DNA of 64,000 nucleotides from positions 806,001 through 870,000 of the forward strand of contig NZ_WXUB01000001.1 in assembly GCF_011799805.1 (NCBI RefSeq), given 5' to 3'. The notes under the pieces were generated by a model that saw only the letters and a list, made by a program, of their open reading frames with translations, was not told the origin of the DNA and did not search any database. Of this stretch, positions 16,768-25,565 are shown in pieces (position 1 is the first letter of the stretch; the number at the start of each line of letters is the position of its first letter). Made by a program: the position numbers and the translations under genes. This DNA comes from Maribellus sediminis. Lineage in GTDB: Bacteria > Bacteroidota > Bacteroidia > Bacteroidales > Prolixibacteraceae.

Positions 16768-19367
16768 ACCCATTCCTGGTTTGGCTCCTAAAATCGAGTG
16801 TAAGTCTGGCGCTGTTGTATGCAGTGTTTAAGCTGGCTGTTTGTCGCGACAAAATGCACACTGCCAACCGCTTTGTATTGCTGGGTATTTTGCTAACATC
16901 GGTAATCCTTCCTTTTGCCAACATCCCACTTATACGCGAAACACAGGTGATTCCGCAGTTCGAAACGATTCACGAGTGGGTGGCTGCACCCGTAGCAAAC
17001 GAGTTAGTAATTTATACCGAAAATCTACCGCTGAGTGAGCCAACTCCCGCGAAAGCGCCGCTTAACCTGTGGCTGTTGTTTTACCTGTCGGTAATCGGGC
17101 TGCTGGTGGTTCGTGTACTCTTTTCGGTGGTGCGGGTGATGCAGCTCATTCGCCGGGCCGAGAAACAAAACTTCAGGGACGTGGTTTTGGCCATTGTAAA
17201 AGATCTTATTCAGCCCTTCTCTTTTTTGCAGCACATTGTTTTGTCGGAAAAGGATTTTACCGAAAACCATGATATTGTGGTGGCCCACGAATACGCACAC
17301 ATTCAGCACAAACACGCGCTCGATCTGATGATCTGCGAGCTGTTTGCGGCCCTTTTCTGGTTTAACCCGGTGGTGTGGCTGTTGCGCCGCGATCTGAAAC
17401 TGATACACGAATACCAGGCCGATGAGGCCGTACTAAATAAAGGCATCGATGCAAAAACATACCAACTGTTGGTTCTTAAAAAGGCCGTAGGCGAAAGACG
17501 TTTTGCCCTGGCCAGCCATTTTACACAAAAACCAATTTTAAAACGAATCAAAATGATGCACATGAAAACAAATCGCCGCCGGACAAGCCTGAAACTGGTT
17601 TTGTTTGTTCCGGTGTTGGCACTGCTCTTACAGGCTTTTGCAAGACCTGAGATGATTCCTAATAAAATCAGTGATCTGGTACCTACAATAGGTGTTCAGA
17701 AAGACAGTTCGGAAGTTTGGCTCGATAACTGGAGCATTCAGCACCTGTCGAAAATAAACGACGGACTGGAGATGAACCAATTTGAGGTGGCACCTCCACC
17801 CCCGGAGAGCAATCAAGAGCGGTTTCCGAAATATGATAAGACAAAACACGGCGATCCAATACCGTCAGAGAATATAATGACGATTCTGGTTAACCGGGAA
17901 AGTCGGATTTTAGCCTGTGGTTCCTTCGCAACTATTGATGGAGTGCTTGATGGAGTAACGAAATTCTTAAACGGAAATCCGCCTTTTGAACAAGTGAAAA
18001 ACGGGCCAGAAGTCATTACCAAAAATCTGCCATTAGTGGGAGATGTGAAAATCTCTAGAGGGGTAATTACCTTGCGATACGATGCTGAAACAGATAAAGC
18101 TTTTGTAGATAAAATGCTTCGCTCCATTGGGAAAATTTATCTTGAAAAGCGTCAACAATTGTCGCAGGCAGAATTCAAACAGGATTATTTCTCCTTGTCT
18201 GCTGAGAAGAAAAATGTGATCAATCAAATGCTTCCGGTGCGGTTTTCGATTATGGAGCCAAAGGTTACGAGTTCAGTAGCTCCACCGCCACCGCCACCAC
18301 CGTTTGTTAATGTAAAAATTACAAAAGAAGGAGCTATTTATGTTGAAAGATATTACGTCGAGCCAAAAGCAAAGGATGAAAAATGGCAGCTAATAGAAAA
18401 CAAAGAACTTACAATCGAAGAACTAAAGGAGTATTTGGCACAACGGAGAAATTTGGTTAATGAAGGAAATCGAAAAACCGGAACTAATCACGAACAGGGA
18501 GTAAATGTAACCGTCGAAAACGGGGCCAGTGATAAGGTTGTTGCCGAGGTAAAAGAAACTTTGTTTTTTACCGGGATAAAAAACGCAAATTTTAGAAGGG
18601 CCTCAGATGATACATCTTCTTCGCAACATATTGGAAAATACGATGTGAGAGTTTATCCTGATAAATTCGAGGTTTTTAACAAAGTATCTACCGTTGAAAA
18701 CGTAAAACAGGAAGTTGAAGAATATTTAAAATCAATGGGTGATAAAACAACGATTTCCGTTTTGTCTTTTAGCGATGTCCCGAAAGAAAGATTGCGTGCC
18801 GTTCTCAATGAACTGAACCAGGTTCCGTTTGTAAAAGTAAGTACAACGGTTCTGAAATTGGAGCAGGAACCGGTTTCCACTGCGCAACACAAAATTCTGT
18901 TAAAAGCCAATGGGAAAATTGATCTGGATAACAAAGAATACAACCTGAACGCGTTTGAAACCAAGATAAACCAAATCGGAAAACAGCCTGGGGAAACCAA
19001 TGTTGTTTTAACCCTTGAAGACGATGTTACTTATCTTCAATCAGAAACGGTATTAAATGTTCTTAGAAAAGCAAACATTAACCAGGTTGGTTATAGCATT
19101 GAAAGGCACTCAGTAAGGGAAACAGAACCAGGAACAAAGATCGGCGAATCGGTTAACATGTTTTGGTTTGGTTGGTCGGGAAATTCTCCTGAATTGGAAA
19201 AAGCAAAACGGGAAGCTAAAAAATTTCTTTCAGGAAAAGGTAATCGGAGTTTGTACGCCGGTATCACACCGGATGAAAATGCAACGTCGGAAGATATTGA
19301 GGCTGTTAAAAATGCGCTGATTGAAGCAGGTTTTCTAAAAGTGGATGTCCGTACGCGTCAGAATTGA
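16764..19367 (+). CDS. M56 (BlaR1-type) membrane metalloprotease with ExbD-like domains
   Basis: An 867-residue membrane sensor/protease. Helices lie at about residues 5-25, 35-55, 100-125 and 275-292. The zinc motif HEYAH (175-179) with downstream HEYQADEA (215-222) marks the M56 protease, predicted to cut the partner BlaI. After the last helix there is no penicillin-binding or TonB domain. Instead about 570 residues hold what I read as a chain of ExbD-like folds: roughly 370-500 (with FKQDYFSLSAEKK and FSIMEPK, very like the tail of Bacteroidota ExbD), 513-612, 624-698, 708-782 and a shorter 790-865. A proline-rich hinge at 505-513 separates the first two. The input signal is unknown. It overlaps blaI by 4 bp and precedes a TPR gene. 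Confidence 0.85.
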   Translation: MNPFLVWLLKSSVSLALLYAVFKLAVCRDKMHTANRFVLLGILLTSVILPFANIPLIRETQVIPQFETIHEWVAAPVANELVIYTENLPLSEPTPAKAPLNLWLLFYLSVIGLLVVRVLFSVVRVMQLIRRAEKQNFRDVVLAIVKDLIQPFSFLQHIVLSEKDFTENHDIVVAHEYAHIQHKHALDLMICELFAALFWFNPVVWLLRRDLKLIHEYQADEAVLNKGIDAKTYQLLVLKKAVGERRFALASHFTQKPILKRIKMMHMKTNRRRTSLKLVLFVPVLALLLQAFARPEMIPNKISDLVPTIGVQKDSSEVWLDNWSIQHLSKINDGLEMNQFEVAPPPPESNQERFPKYDKTKHGDPIPSENIMTILVNRESRILACGSFATIDGVLDGVTKFLNGNPPFEQVKNGPEVITKNLPLVGDVKISRGVITLRYDAETDKAFVDKMLRSIGKIYLEKRQQLSQAEFKQDYFSLSAEKKNVINQMLPVRFSIMEPKVTSSVAPPPPPPPFVNVKITKEGAIYVERYYVEPKAKDEKWQLIENKELTIEELKEYLAQRRNLVNEGNRKTGTNHEQGVNVTVENGASDKVVAEVKETLFFTGIKNANFRRASDDTSSSQHIGKYDVRVYPDKFEVFNKVSTVENVKQEVEEYLKSMGDKTTISVLSFSDVPKERLRAVLNELNQVPFVKVSTTVLKLEQEPVSTAQHKILLKANGKIDLDNKEYNLNAFETKINQIGKQPGETNVVLTLEDDVTYLQSETVLNVLRKANINQVGYSIERHSVRETEPGTKIGESVNMFWFGWSGNSPELEKAKREAKKFLSGKGNRSLYAGITPDENATSEDIEAVKNALIEAGFLKVDVRTRQN

Positions 19368-19427
19368 TGCTTCTGACTTAGGCAATCTGTAGTTATCACT
19401 ATATCATTAACATAAAGAATTAGACCA

Positions 19428-20576
19428 ATGAAACGTTTTGGTATTACCATTGCTATGGTAGTGGTTTGTTATGCATTATTTGCACAAAAAGGGCAGGTAA
19501 ATAAAGCCGCCAATTATTTAGAATCCGGGGATCTGGACAGGGCATTGGAATGTATTCAAATTGCTACTGATTCAACCAGCGAAAAATCATCAAGATCCAT
19601 TAATTGGCCGCGAACCTGGCAGGTCAGGGGCGAAATATTTCAGGCGAATGACAAGAAACTTAAATCAATTACCGATGATCCTTTAACCGAGGCGTTTAAT
19701 TCATACAAAAGGGCAATGGCCTTGGATTTAAACAATAAGTTCTCGAAAAGTTTAAAAGTTAATTTAACCTTACTGATCAACGATCTTCAAAAAGAGGCAA
19801 TTACAGACTACAATGATAGTGCTTATGTTGATGCCGTAAAGAAATTTGAACAAATTTTGGAAATTTACGAGATGTCAGTGTTTCATTCCGATGATAGTTT
19901 TATCGACACAGCAATTATTTACAACTGTGGATTGGCAGCATTAAATGCTGAACAATTCGATAAAGCCATAAAATACTTTAAACAAACATCACAATTGGGC
20001 TATAATCCTGAAGCTTCATATATATGGTCTGCCAAAGCATACAAAAATATAAAGGATTCATTAAATGCCTTGGAAACTCTAAAGGAAGGTTTTAGCATTT
20101 ATCAAAATGATGTTGGAATAATGAACGAGTTGATTCAAATTCTTTTAGAATTGGATAGTAGAGATGAAGCTATAAAATACTTGGATATGGCTATTGAGAA
20201 TAATCCAGAGGTTAATTATTATCTGATAAAAGGAGACTTGTATAAAAAAAATGGCGACGAGGAAAATGCTATTAATTTTTATGAAGAGGCATTAACGATA
20301 AAGCCAGAAAACATAATGGCCCTATACAATCTTGGGGTAATTTATTATAACCGTGGTGTTAAGCAGGTTGAATTGGCCGGAAAGGTTCCAATAAATGATG
20401 AAGTAGCGTATCAAAACGAGATTGATAAATCCAGGATATGGTGGGGAAAGTCGTTGCCTTACATCGAGAAATGCCATCAGTTAGATCCGAGTGATGTTAC
20501 GATTAAAGAAACTTTGAAGACATTGTATTTAAGGCTAAAGCTGATGGAGAAATATCAAACTATAGCAGGGGAGTAA
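19428..20576 (+). CDS. Exported TPR-repeat protein
   Basis: A 382-residue protein with a Sec signal peptide (MKRFGITIAMVVVCYALFAQ). The rest is tetratricopeptide-like helical repeats, clearest at FDKAIKYFKQTSQLGYNPEA, DEAIKYLDMAIENNPE and NAINFYEEALTIKPEN (about residues 175-310). TPRs scaffold protein contacts; the partner is unknown. It starts 60 bp after the M56 gene with no terminator between, so it is probably a third gene under the BlaI-type control. The periplasmic TPR protein could act with the periplasmic ExbD-like chain of the protease, which is inference. Confidence 0.82.
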   Translation: MKRFGITIAMVVVCYALFAQKGQVNKAANYLESGDLDRALECIQIATDSTSEKSSRSINWPRTWQVRGEIFQANDKKLKSITDDPLTEAFNSYKRAMALDLNNKFSKSLKVNLTLLINDLQKEAITDYNDSAYVDAVKKFEQILEIYEMSVFHSDDSFIDTAIIYNCGLAALNAEQFDKAIKYFKQTSQLGYNPEASYIWSAKAYKNIKDSLNALETLKEGFSIYQNDVGIMNELIQILLELDSRDEAIKYLDMAIENNPEVNYYLIKGDLYKKNGDEENAINFYEEALTIKPENIMALYNLGVIYYNRGVKQVELAGKVPINDEVAYQNEIDKSRIWWGKSLPYIEKCHQLDPSDVTIKETLKTLYLRLKLMEKYQTIAGE

Positions 20577-20677
20577 TACATGAAACTAAAAAGTACTTAT
20601 TGTGGAAAAGTATTAGAAAATTAAGAAATCTTAAGGACAATGAAATTTACTCATAAGTTGGTAAATAATGGTTAAAT

Positions 20678-20704
20678 AAAAAGCCCGGAGAGCCGGGCTT
20701 TTTT
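20678..20704. terminator. Bidirectional terminator
   Basis: Stem AAAAAGCCCGG/CCGGGCTTTTT with an AGAG loop sits between the convergent TPR and TonB-receptor genes. Confidence 0.92.
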
Positions 20705-20711
20705 ATAGAGG

Positions 20712-23327
20712 TTAATTAAATATCCTCGAACGTCGTTTTTCTTTTTTGCTGAAATTCCAGGTAAGTTTTGCTCCTACCATTCTGGGAGGGCCGGGTACAA
20801 AAGTTGGTGCTCCAAACAAGCTTCCTGTGTTTCCGGCGCTGGTTATAAATTGCTCATCGAGCACATTGGTTGCCCAAACCGAAAGAATTATGTTGGGATC
20901 CGACATGGCAAGTCCGCCGTTGATATTCAGAATGCCATAGGCATCCTGTTCCAATCCCGGCGAGTTAGCATCTTCAAAGTAGATGTGCGATTTCCAGGCA
21001 TACGAGGGCGTAACAAACAGTTGCATTACCGGAAGTATATTAACCCTTGCACTTAATCCAACATTAAAACTGTGGTCAGGTGCCATTCTGAAAACATTGC
21101 CGGAATATTCCTGTGCCACTCCGTCAACATCGGTTGAATCGAATGCGGTTTTCAGCCAGGCATAATTGGCAAAAAAATCGAGTTGTTTAATGATCGCCAC
21201 CCTCAGATTTGCTTCTGCGCCATAGGATGTTGCTTGTCCGCTGTCCTTAAATTTCAGGTTGAATTCACCCGATTCGGGATCAGCTACCCAGGCCTGCGTC
21301 TGAAAGTTCTTGTAGAGTTGATAGAAACCGGTAACATCCAGATAAATCCGGTCGAAATAAACGCCTTTTACACCCAGCTCAAAATTATCGAGTATTTCGG
21401 CATCCAAAACTTCTTCTTCGCCGGTAGAGGTGAACTGCAGCACATTTGGCCGGCGGCCGCGTGCATAGTTCGCAAATACATTTCCATATTCGTTAAAGCG
21501 GTACTTTAAGCCTCCCTGCCAGGTAAGCGACAACGTGTTCTTTTTAATTTCCTGACGTTCGCCGGGGAGAAAAAATACATTGGGGTAATTCCCTGTGAAC
21601 GAACCAAGGGTAGAAGCTTCACCACCCACAAATGCTGCTTCGTTCGACAGTTTGTAGCGGTCGTAAACGCCACGAACGCCTGCCGAAACAAAAAACTTGC
21701 GCGTAAGCTGGTATGTAATATCAAAGAAAGCTTCGGCAGCCATGTTTTTTGCCTTGCTGTAATTGTCTTCTTCGTGCGTTGTTGGCAGCGGAATATAGAA
21801 TGTTGTATCCAGAACCGGATCGTAATTGGGAATAACCGGAATGGAATTCGGTTGCCCATTTGCATCAACGAGCGGCAGTGGAGGAGAGGCTAACATAAGG
21901 TTCGCCAGGTGTTGTTCGTTTGTCGAGAACCAGTAGCGTTGATCGGCCTTTTCCTGCCAGTAGCTTGCGCCTATCACACCGGTCAGTCTGCTGTTCGAAA
22001 AATTGCCTCGGATTTCCTGGTAGAATTGCGACGCTGCACTGGTTTCTGCCATATCGATAGCTGCCGCTGCAGTTCCGTCGCCGTCCCAGCGGGCATTGGC
22101 ATCGAGCTTGCGGTACGAGGTGATCGAAGTCCAGTATGTTTGCTCGTTAACGTAAAAACGATAATTCAGTGTAGCATCAAACAATTCCTTTCCTGTTCCC
22201 AGGTTCTTGCCCTGTTCGTGCGACGCCACACCGCTGAAAATACCGATGTCGCCATTCGTGTTTGGCAGATCGGCAGGCATAAAAGCAATGCCGGGAGATT
22301 TATCTTTCTGGTAGTTCAAAACCAGGTCGACTCTGTGATTCCATGCCGGACGAAAACGTGTTGAAAACCTTCCGGCAATTGTCTCTTTTCCCATCAAGTC
22401 GCCGCCAAAAGTATTTTCAACATAACCATCGTGCATGTTGTAACTACCGGCTGCGCGAATCATCAGTTTATCCTCAAAAATCGGGACATTAACAAAACCA
22501 CTTACTTCCTTGTGTCCGTAGTCGCCAATACCTGCGGTCAAACTTCCGTACAAATCGCTGGTTGGCATCTTGCTGACGTAATGAAGAGCACCGGCTTGTG
22601 CATTTCGCCCGAAGAACGTGTTTTGCGGTCCTTTCAGTACTTCAACACGTTCCATCTCGTATAATTCGAGAGAAGCCCCGCTCGCACGGTTGATGGGAAC
22701 GCTGTTGAAATAAACCGATACACGCGGCTGTGCACTCGGGCTTACTTCATCGCTGGTCAATCCACGGATAACAAAGGTTGGACGGTTCGCTCCCTGCTCC
22801 CGAATATACAGTCCCGGCACAAATTCGCTCAACTGGCTGAGTTCGGTAATGTTCGATTGTTCCAACATGTTGTCAGTCACCGAGGCAATGGCCGTAGGAA
22901 CATCCATGATTTGTTGCTCGCGTTTTTGTGCATTTACCAAAACCGGCTCCAGGTGCACATTATCAAGCTGCAGCATAACGTTCTTCTCGTTTTGTCCGGC
23001 CCGAAGAATTATGTCGGCAGTGTGGGTTTCGTAACCGATAAAGGATACCCTTACCCGCGCGCGTCCGGTAACCAGCCCGAGAATGAGGTATTCGCCATCC
23101 TCATTGGTATTCACACCTTTGCTCGTTCCGTCAATTGTGACATGGGCTCCGGGAAGCGGAACATAGTTCTCGTCGTAAACAGCGCCGCGAATGATCACGG
23201 GAGGAAGTTCCCTCGAGACAGTTTCGGTATTGCGGTATTTTCGCTTAACCTGACCTCTTTTTTTTGCCTGGCCGTAAGTAGCTGACGAAAATACAAGTAT
23301 TATTAATGCTGAAAGGAGAATTCTCAT
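20712..23327 (-). CDS. TonB-dependent outer-membrane receptor
   Basis: An 871-residue outer-membrane transporter. The signal peptide (residues 1-19) is followed by a carboxypeptidase-regulatory-like domain (about 44-120, with VPLPGAHVTIDGTSKG), the plug domain (about 138-255, with ADDIV-type IMDVPTAIASVTDNML and VEVLKGPQNTFFGRNAQAG), and a long beta-barrel ending in an aromatic-rich strand, LTWNF. It is SusC-like in its N-terminus but no SusD partner is adjacent, so it may import a siderophore, vitamin or small ligand. The iron-type plug sequence QNTFFGRNAQAGAL favours a siderophore-like ligand, which is inference. Confidence 0.9.
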   Translation of the reverse strand: MRILLSALIILVFSSATYGQAKKRGQVKRKYRNTETVSRELPPVIIRGAVYDENYVPLPGAHVTIDGTSKGVNTNEDGEYLILGLVTGRARVRVSFIGYETHTADIILRAGQNEKNVMLQLDNVHLEPVLVNAQKREQQIMDVPTAIASVTDNMLEQSNITELSQLSEFVPGLYIREQGANRPTFVIRGLTSDEVSPSAQPRVSVYFNSVPINRASGASLELYEMERVEVLKGPQNTFFGRNAQAGALHYVSKMPTSDLYGSLTAGIGDYGHKEVSGFVNVPIFEDKLMIRAAGSYNMHDGYVENTFGGDLMGKETIAGRFSTRFRPAWNHRVDLVLNYQKDKSPGIAFMPADLPNTNGDIGIFSGVASHEQGKNLGTGKELFDATLNYRFYVNEQTYWTSITSYRKLDANARWDGDGTAAAAIDMAETSAASQFYQEIRGNFSNSRLTGVIGASYWQEKADQRYWFSTNEQHLANLMLASPPLPLVDANGQPNSIPVIPNYDPVLDTTFYIPLPTTHEEDNYSKAKNMAAEAFFDITYQLTRKFFVSAGVRGVYDRYKLSNEAAFVGGEASTLGSFTGNYPNVFFLPGERQEIKKNTLSLTWQGGLKYRFNEYGNVFANYARGRRPNVLQFTSTGEEEVLDAEILDNFELGVKGVYFDRIYLDVTGFYQLYKNFQTQAWVADPESGEFNLKFKDSGQATSYGAEANLRVAIIKQLDFFANYAWLKTAFDSTDVDGVAQEYSGNVFRMAPDHSFNVGLSARVNILPVMQLFVTPSYAWKSHIYFEDANSPGLEQDAYGILNINGGLAMSDPNIILSVWATNVLDEQFITSAGNTGSLFGAPTFVPGPPRMVGAKLTWNFSKKEKRRSRIFN

Positions 23328-23406
23328 AAGAACAATTTTAATGCTATCCTAAATAACGCAAAAGTTGAAGGAATAATATATGGAGAATTTTGGGGCTGAA
23401 GAAATA

Positions 23407-23886
23407 TTAATGGTGAGGAATGGAATAAACAGGCATTTTTAGCCAGATAGAAAACTCATCGAGGCTTTGCTGACCGAGTTCGGGCGTTTTGCAGGTTTTT
23501 ATTTCGATGGCTGGCTTTTTGGCTTTATTTACGAGGTAGATCCGGTATTCTATTTTCTGCGAAGAATTCACCCGATTGGAGCGGCTGTACATGGTAAGCA
23601 CCTTTTTAATGGGTACCAAAGTAACGCCCAGGTAATCGTCGAGGTTTTGCCACCGACCTGATTTAAACAATGCAAAATGTTTATTGTAAGCTTTGAATTT
23701 TCTGGCTTCGGTGTTGATTTCCACTCCTGAAAAAGTACCAAACAGATATCCGGCAATTATGAGGTTGAATGCTGCAAACCACCATTGGGCCGAGAAGAGA
23801 CTGAGCAGGCCGGTAATTACAAATATCAATCCGAAGAAAATATAAGGACCTGTCAGAAAAGGTGTTATTTTGTTATTGATCGTCAT
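23407..23886 (-). CDS. Membrane protein of unknown function, two helices plus soluble domain
   Basis: A 159-residue protein. Two transmembrane helices lie at residues 12-30 and 34-50 (YIFFGLIFVITGLLSLF, then WWFAAFNLIIAGYLFG). A cytosolic beta-rich domain follows (GVEINTEARKFKAYN to IEIKTCKTPELGQQSL) that resembles bacterial PH-like domains in pattern. I do not recognise a named family. Its ATG overlaps the stop of the upstream cyclophilin lipoprotein gene by 4 bp, so the two are translationally coupled. Confidence 0.75.
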   Translation of the reverse strand: MTINNKITPFLTGPYIFFGLIFVITGLLSLFSAQWWFAAFNLIIAGYLFGTFSGVEINTEARKFKAYNKHFALFKSGRWQNLDDYLGVTLVPIKKVLTMYSRSNRVNSSQKIEYRIYLVNKAKKPAIEIKTCKTPELGQQSLDEFSIWLKMPVYSIPHH

Positions 23887-24695
23887 TCTTCAACAATCCG
23901 TGCAGTAATAATTCTTACATCGTTTAAAGGGCGATCCAGTGAATCGACTGGCTGTGCCGCAATCGAATCTACAATGTTCATTCCCTCGATTACTTCACCA
24001 AAAACCGTATAATTCTGATCGAGGTGTGGGGCACCGCCAATGGTTTTATAAACCTCGCGGTGTGCTTCCGGATAGGAATAACGTTCGAAATTGGTGTAGC
24101 TTTTTCCTCCCGATTGAATGCTGTCGGCCCATTTCATATAGGCCTGTTCGTTTTCAGCTTTCATGGCCGTTTCAAATGAATCGCGAATGGCTTTGTTGGT
24201 CGGATCGTTAACAAAATAATATTCCGCCAGCCAATTGTTGATCCTTTTTTCTGATCGTTCCAAGGTGCTGTCGGTTTGTACTTTACCCTGAACAATAAAA
24301 AACTGTGAACCTGCCGAGGCGCGGTCGGGATTGTTATCGCGGGCAGCATTTAAGGCACCACGTTTATGGAAAAGTTCGGTATTAATTTCCGCCGGAATCG
24401 TATAAACAGGGCCTCCGTTCCCGAGAGCTTCGCCGGGCTTTGCCGTTTTACTGTCGGGATCGCCCGATTGAATTCCAAAACCATTGATGACCCGGTGAAA
24501 AAGCATGCCATCGAAATAGCCTTCATTTGTGAGCTTCACAAAATTATCGCGGTGAAGAGGTGTTTCATCCGATAATTCGAGTATCACATTACCATAACTG
24601 GTAGCCAGTTCAATTTTTACCGGTTTTTGTTTTTTCTGTGAAGAACAAGCGTAGAGCAGGCCAAGTATTAGGACGAGGTATTTGAAGTGCGACAT
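23883..24695 (-). CDS. Cyclophilin-type peptidyl-prolyl isomerase lipoprotein
   Basis: A 270-residue periplasm-facing lipoprotein. The lipobox LLYAC ends the signal at Cys17. The cyclophilin fold follows, with FHRVINGFGIQSGDP and SAGSQFFIVQGK. Between the halves of the fold a helical insertion of about 70 residues (EKRINNWLAEYYFVND to GGKSYTNFERYSYP) is seen, as in many Bacteroidota periplasmic cyclophilins. I prefer the ATG at 24695, which gives a compact lipoprotein signal, over a TTG eight codons earlier. It likely helps outer-membrane protein folding. It is coupled to the membrane protein downstream. Confidence 0.9.
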   Translation of the reverse strand: MSHFKYLVLILGLLYACSSQKKQKPVKIELATSYGNVILELSDETPLHRDNFVKLTNEGYFDGMLFHRVINGFGIQSGDPDSKTAKPGEALGNGGPVYTIPAEINTELFHKRGALNAARDNNPDRASAGSQFFIVQGKVQTDSTLERSEKRINNWLAEYYFVNDPTNKAIRDSFETAMKAENEQAYMKWADSIQSGGKSYTNFERYSYPEAHREVYKTIGGAPHLDQNYTVFGEVIEGMNIVDSIAAQPVDSLDRPLNDVRIITARIVEE

Positions 24696-24749
24696 GGTTT
24701 TGTTTTTGATGCTAGTCAAATCTACTAAATTTGGTGGTTTTTGGGGTGT

Positions 24750-25385
24750 TTATTCCAGCGTTAATTTGCGCTTTTCGATGTAGGCGTGCCACAAAATATA
24801 CGTTGCTACCGAACGGTAAGGCGAAAAGCGTTTCATGTATTCCACAATTTGCTCTTTCGAAGCTTCGGCAGGAACAAGATTGAGTTCGTATACGGCTTTT
24901 ATTGTTGCCAGATCTCCCGGAGGAAAAATGTCGGAAAAATGCAGACTCATTAAAACATACATATCCACAGTCCAGTTGCCAATGCCTTTCAGGTGGATCA
25001 ACTTCTCACGAATTTGCTGTTCGTCGAGCTGATTGATCTGCTGCAGATCAAGGCGGCCTTCAACAATTTCGGTAGCAAGTATGCGGGTGTATTGAATTTT
25101 TTGCCTGCTGAAATAGCATTCCCAGAGTTCCTGGTCGCTAAGTTTTAGCAGGTTTTGGGGTGTTATATCTACAATCCGATCAAGCAATTTCAGGTAGGCA
25201 GCTTTTGCCGAAGCCAGCGAAACCTGCTGTTCGAGAATGGTGAGCACCAGCGTGGCAAAATTGGGATCGCGGTGCCAGAAAGGCGGGTAATCGTATTCAC
25301 TGATCACCGAGGCCAGCCTGGGCTCTTTTTCGGTGCACCAATCGCAAAGCAATTTAAATTCGGCTTCGTTTTTAATTTTCTTCAT
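24750..25385 (-). CDS. DNA-3-methyladenine glycosylase (AlkA-like, HhH-GPD)
   Basis: A 211-residue base-excision repair enzyme that removes alkylated purines. The helix-hairpin-helix LKGIGNWTVDMY lies at about residues 132-143 and the catalytic Asp158 in PPGDLA follows at the expected spacing. Substrate-pocket features such as EQQVSLASA (about 52-60) match the AlkA/MagIII group. There is no N-terminal regulatory or Ada domain. It is downstream of a terminator at 25396-25429 and so has its own promoter. Confidence 0.9.
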   Translation of the reverse strand: MKKIKNEAEFKLLCDWCTEKEPRLASVISEYDYPPFWHRDPNFATLVLTILEQQVSLASAKAAYLKLLDRIVDITPQNLLKLSDQELWECYFSRQKIQYTRILATEIVEGRLDLQQINQLDEQQIREKLIHLKGIGNWTVDMYVLMSLHFSDIFPPGDLATIKAVYELNLVPAEASKEQIVEYMKRFSPYRSVATYILWHAYIEKRKLTLE

Positions 25386-25395
25386 GCCCTAAAAT

Positions 25396-25429
25396 AAAAC
25401 AAAAAGGGAGATGACACGCATCTCCCTTT
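25396..25429 (-). terminator. Terminator after the heme-receptor-like gene
   Basis: Stem AAAGGGAGATG/CATCTCCCTTT with a 5-base loop. Read on the minus strand it is followed by TTTTTGTTTT, about 135 bp past the stop of the TonB receptor gene. Confidence 0.85.
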
Positions 25430-25565
25430 GAAGGCAATACCGAATTAAATAAACTAAATCTTCTCTGATTGAATTTCTGCCTTCTGACTAAAAAAACGGT
25501 AAATAGTTTTATTTATTATCAGACTTTTGATCTTAGAAAGGGGATTTTACGGAACATTCGGACTA

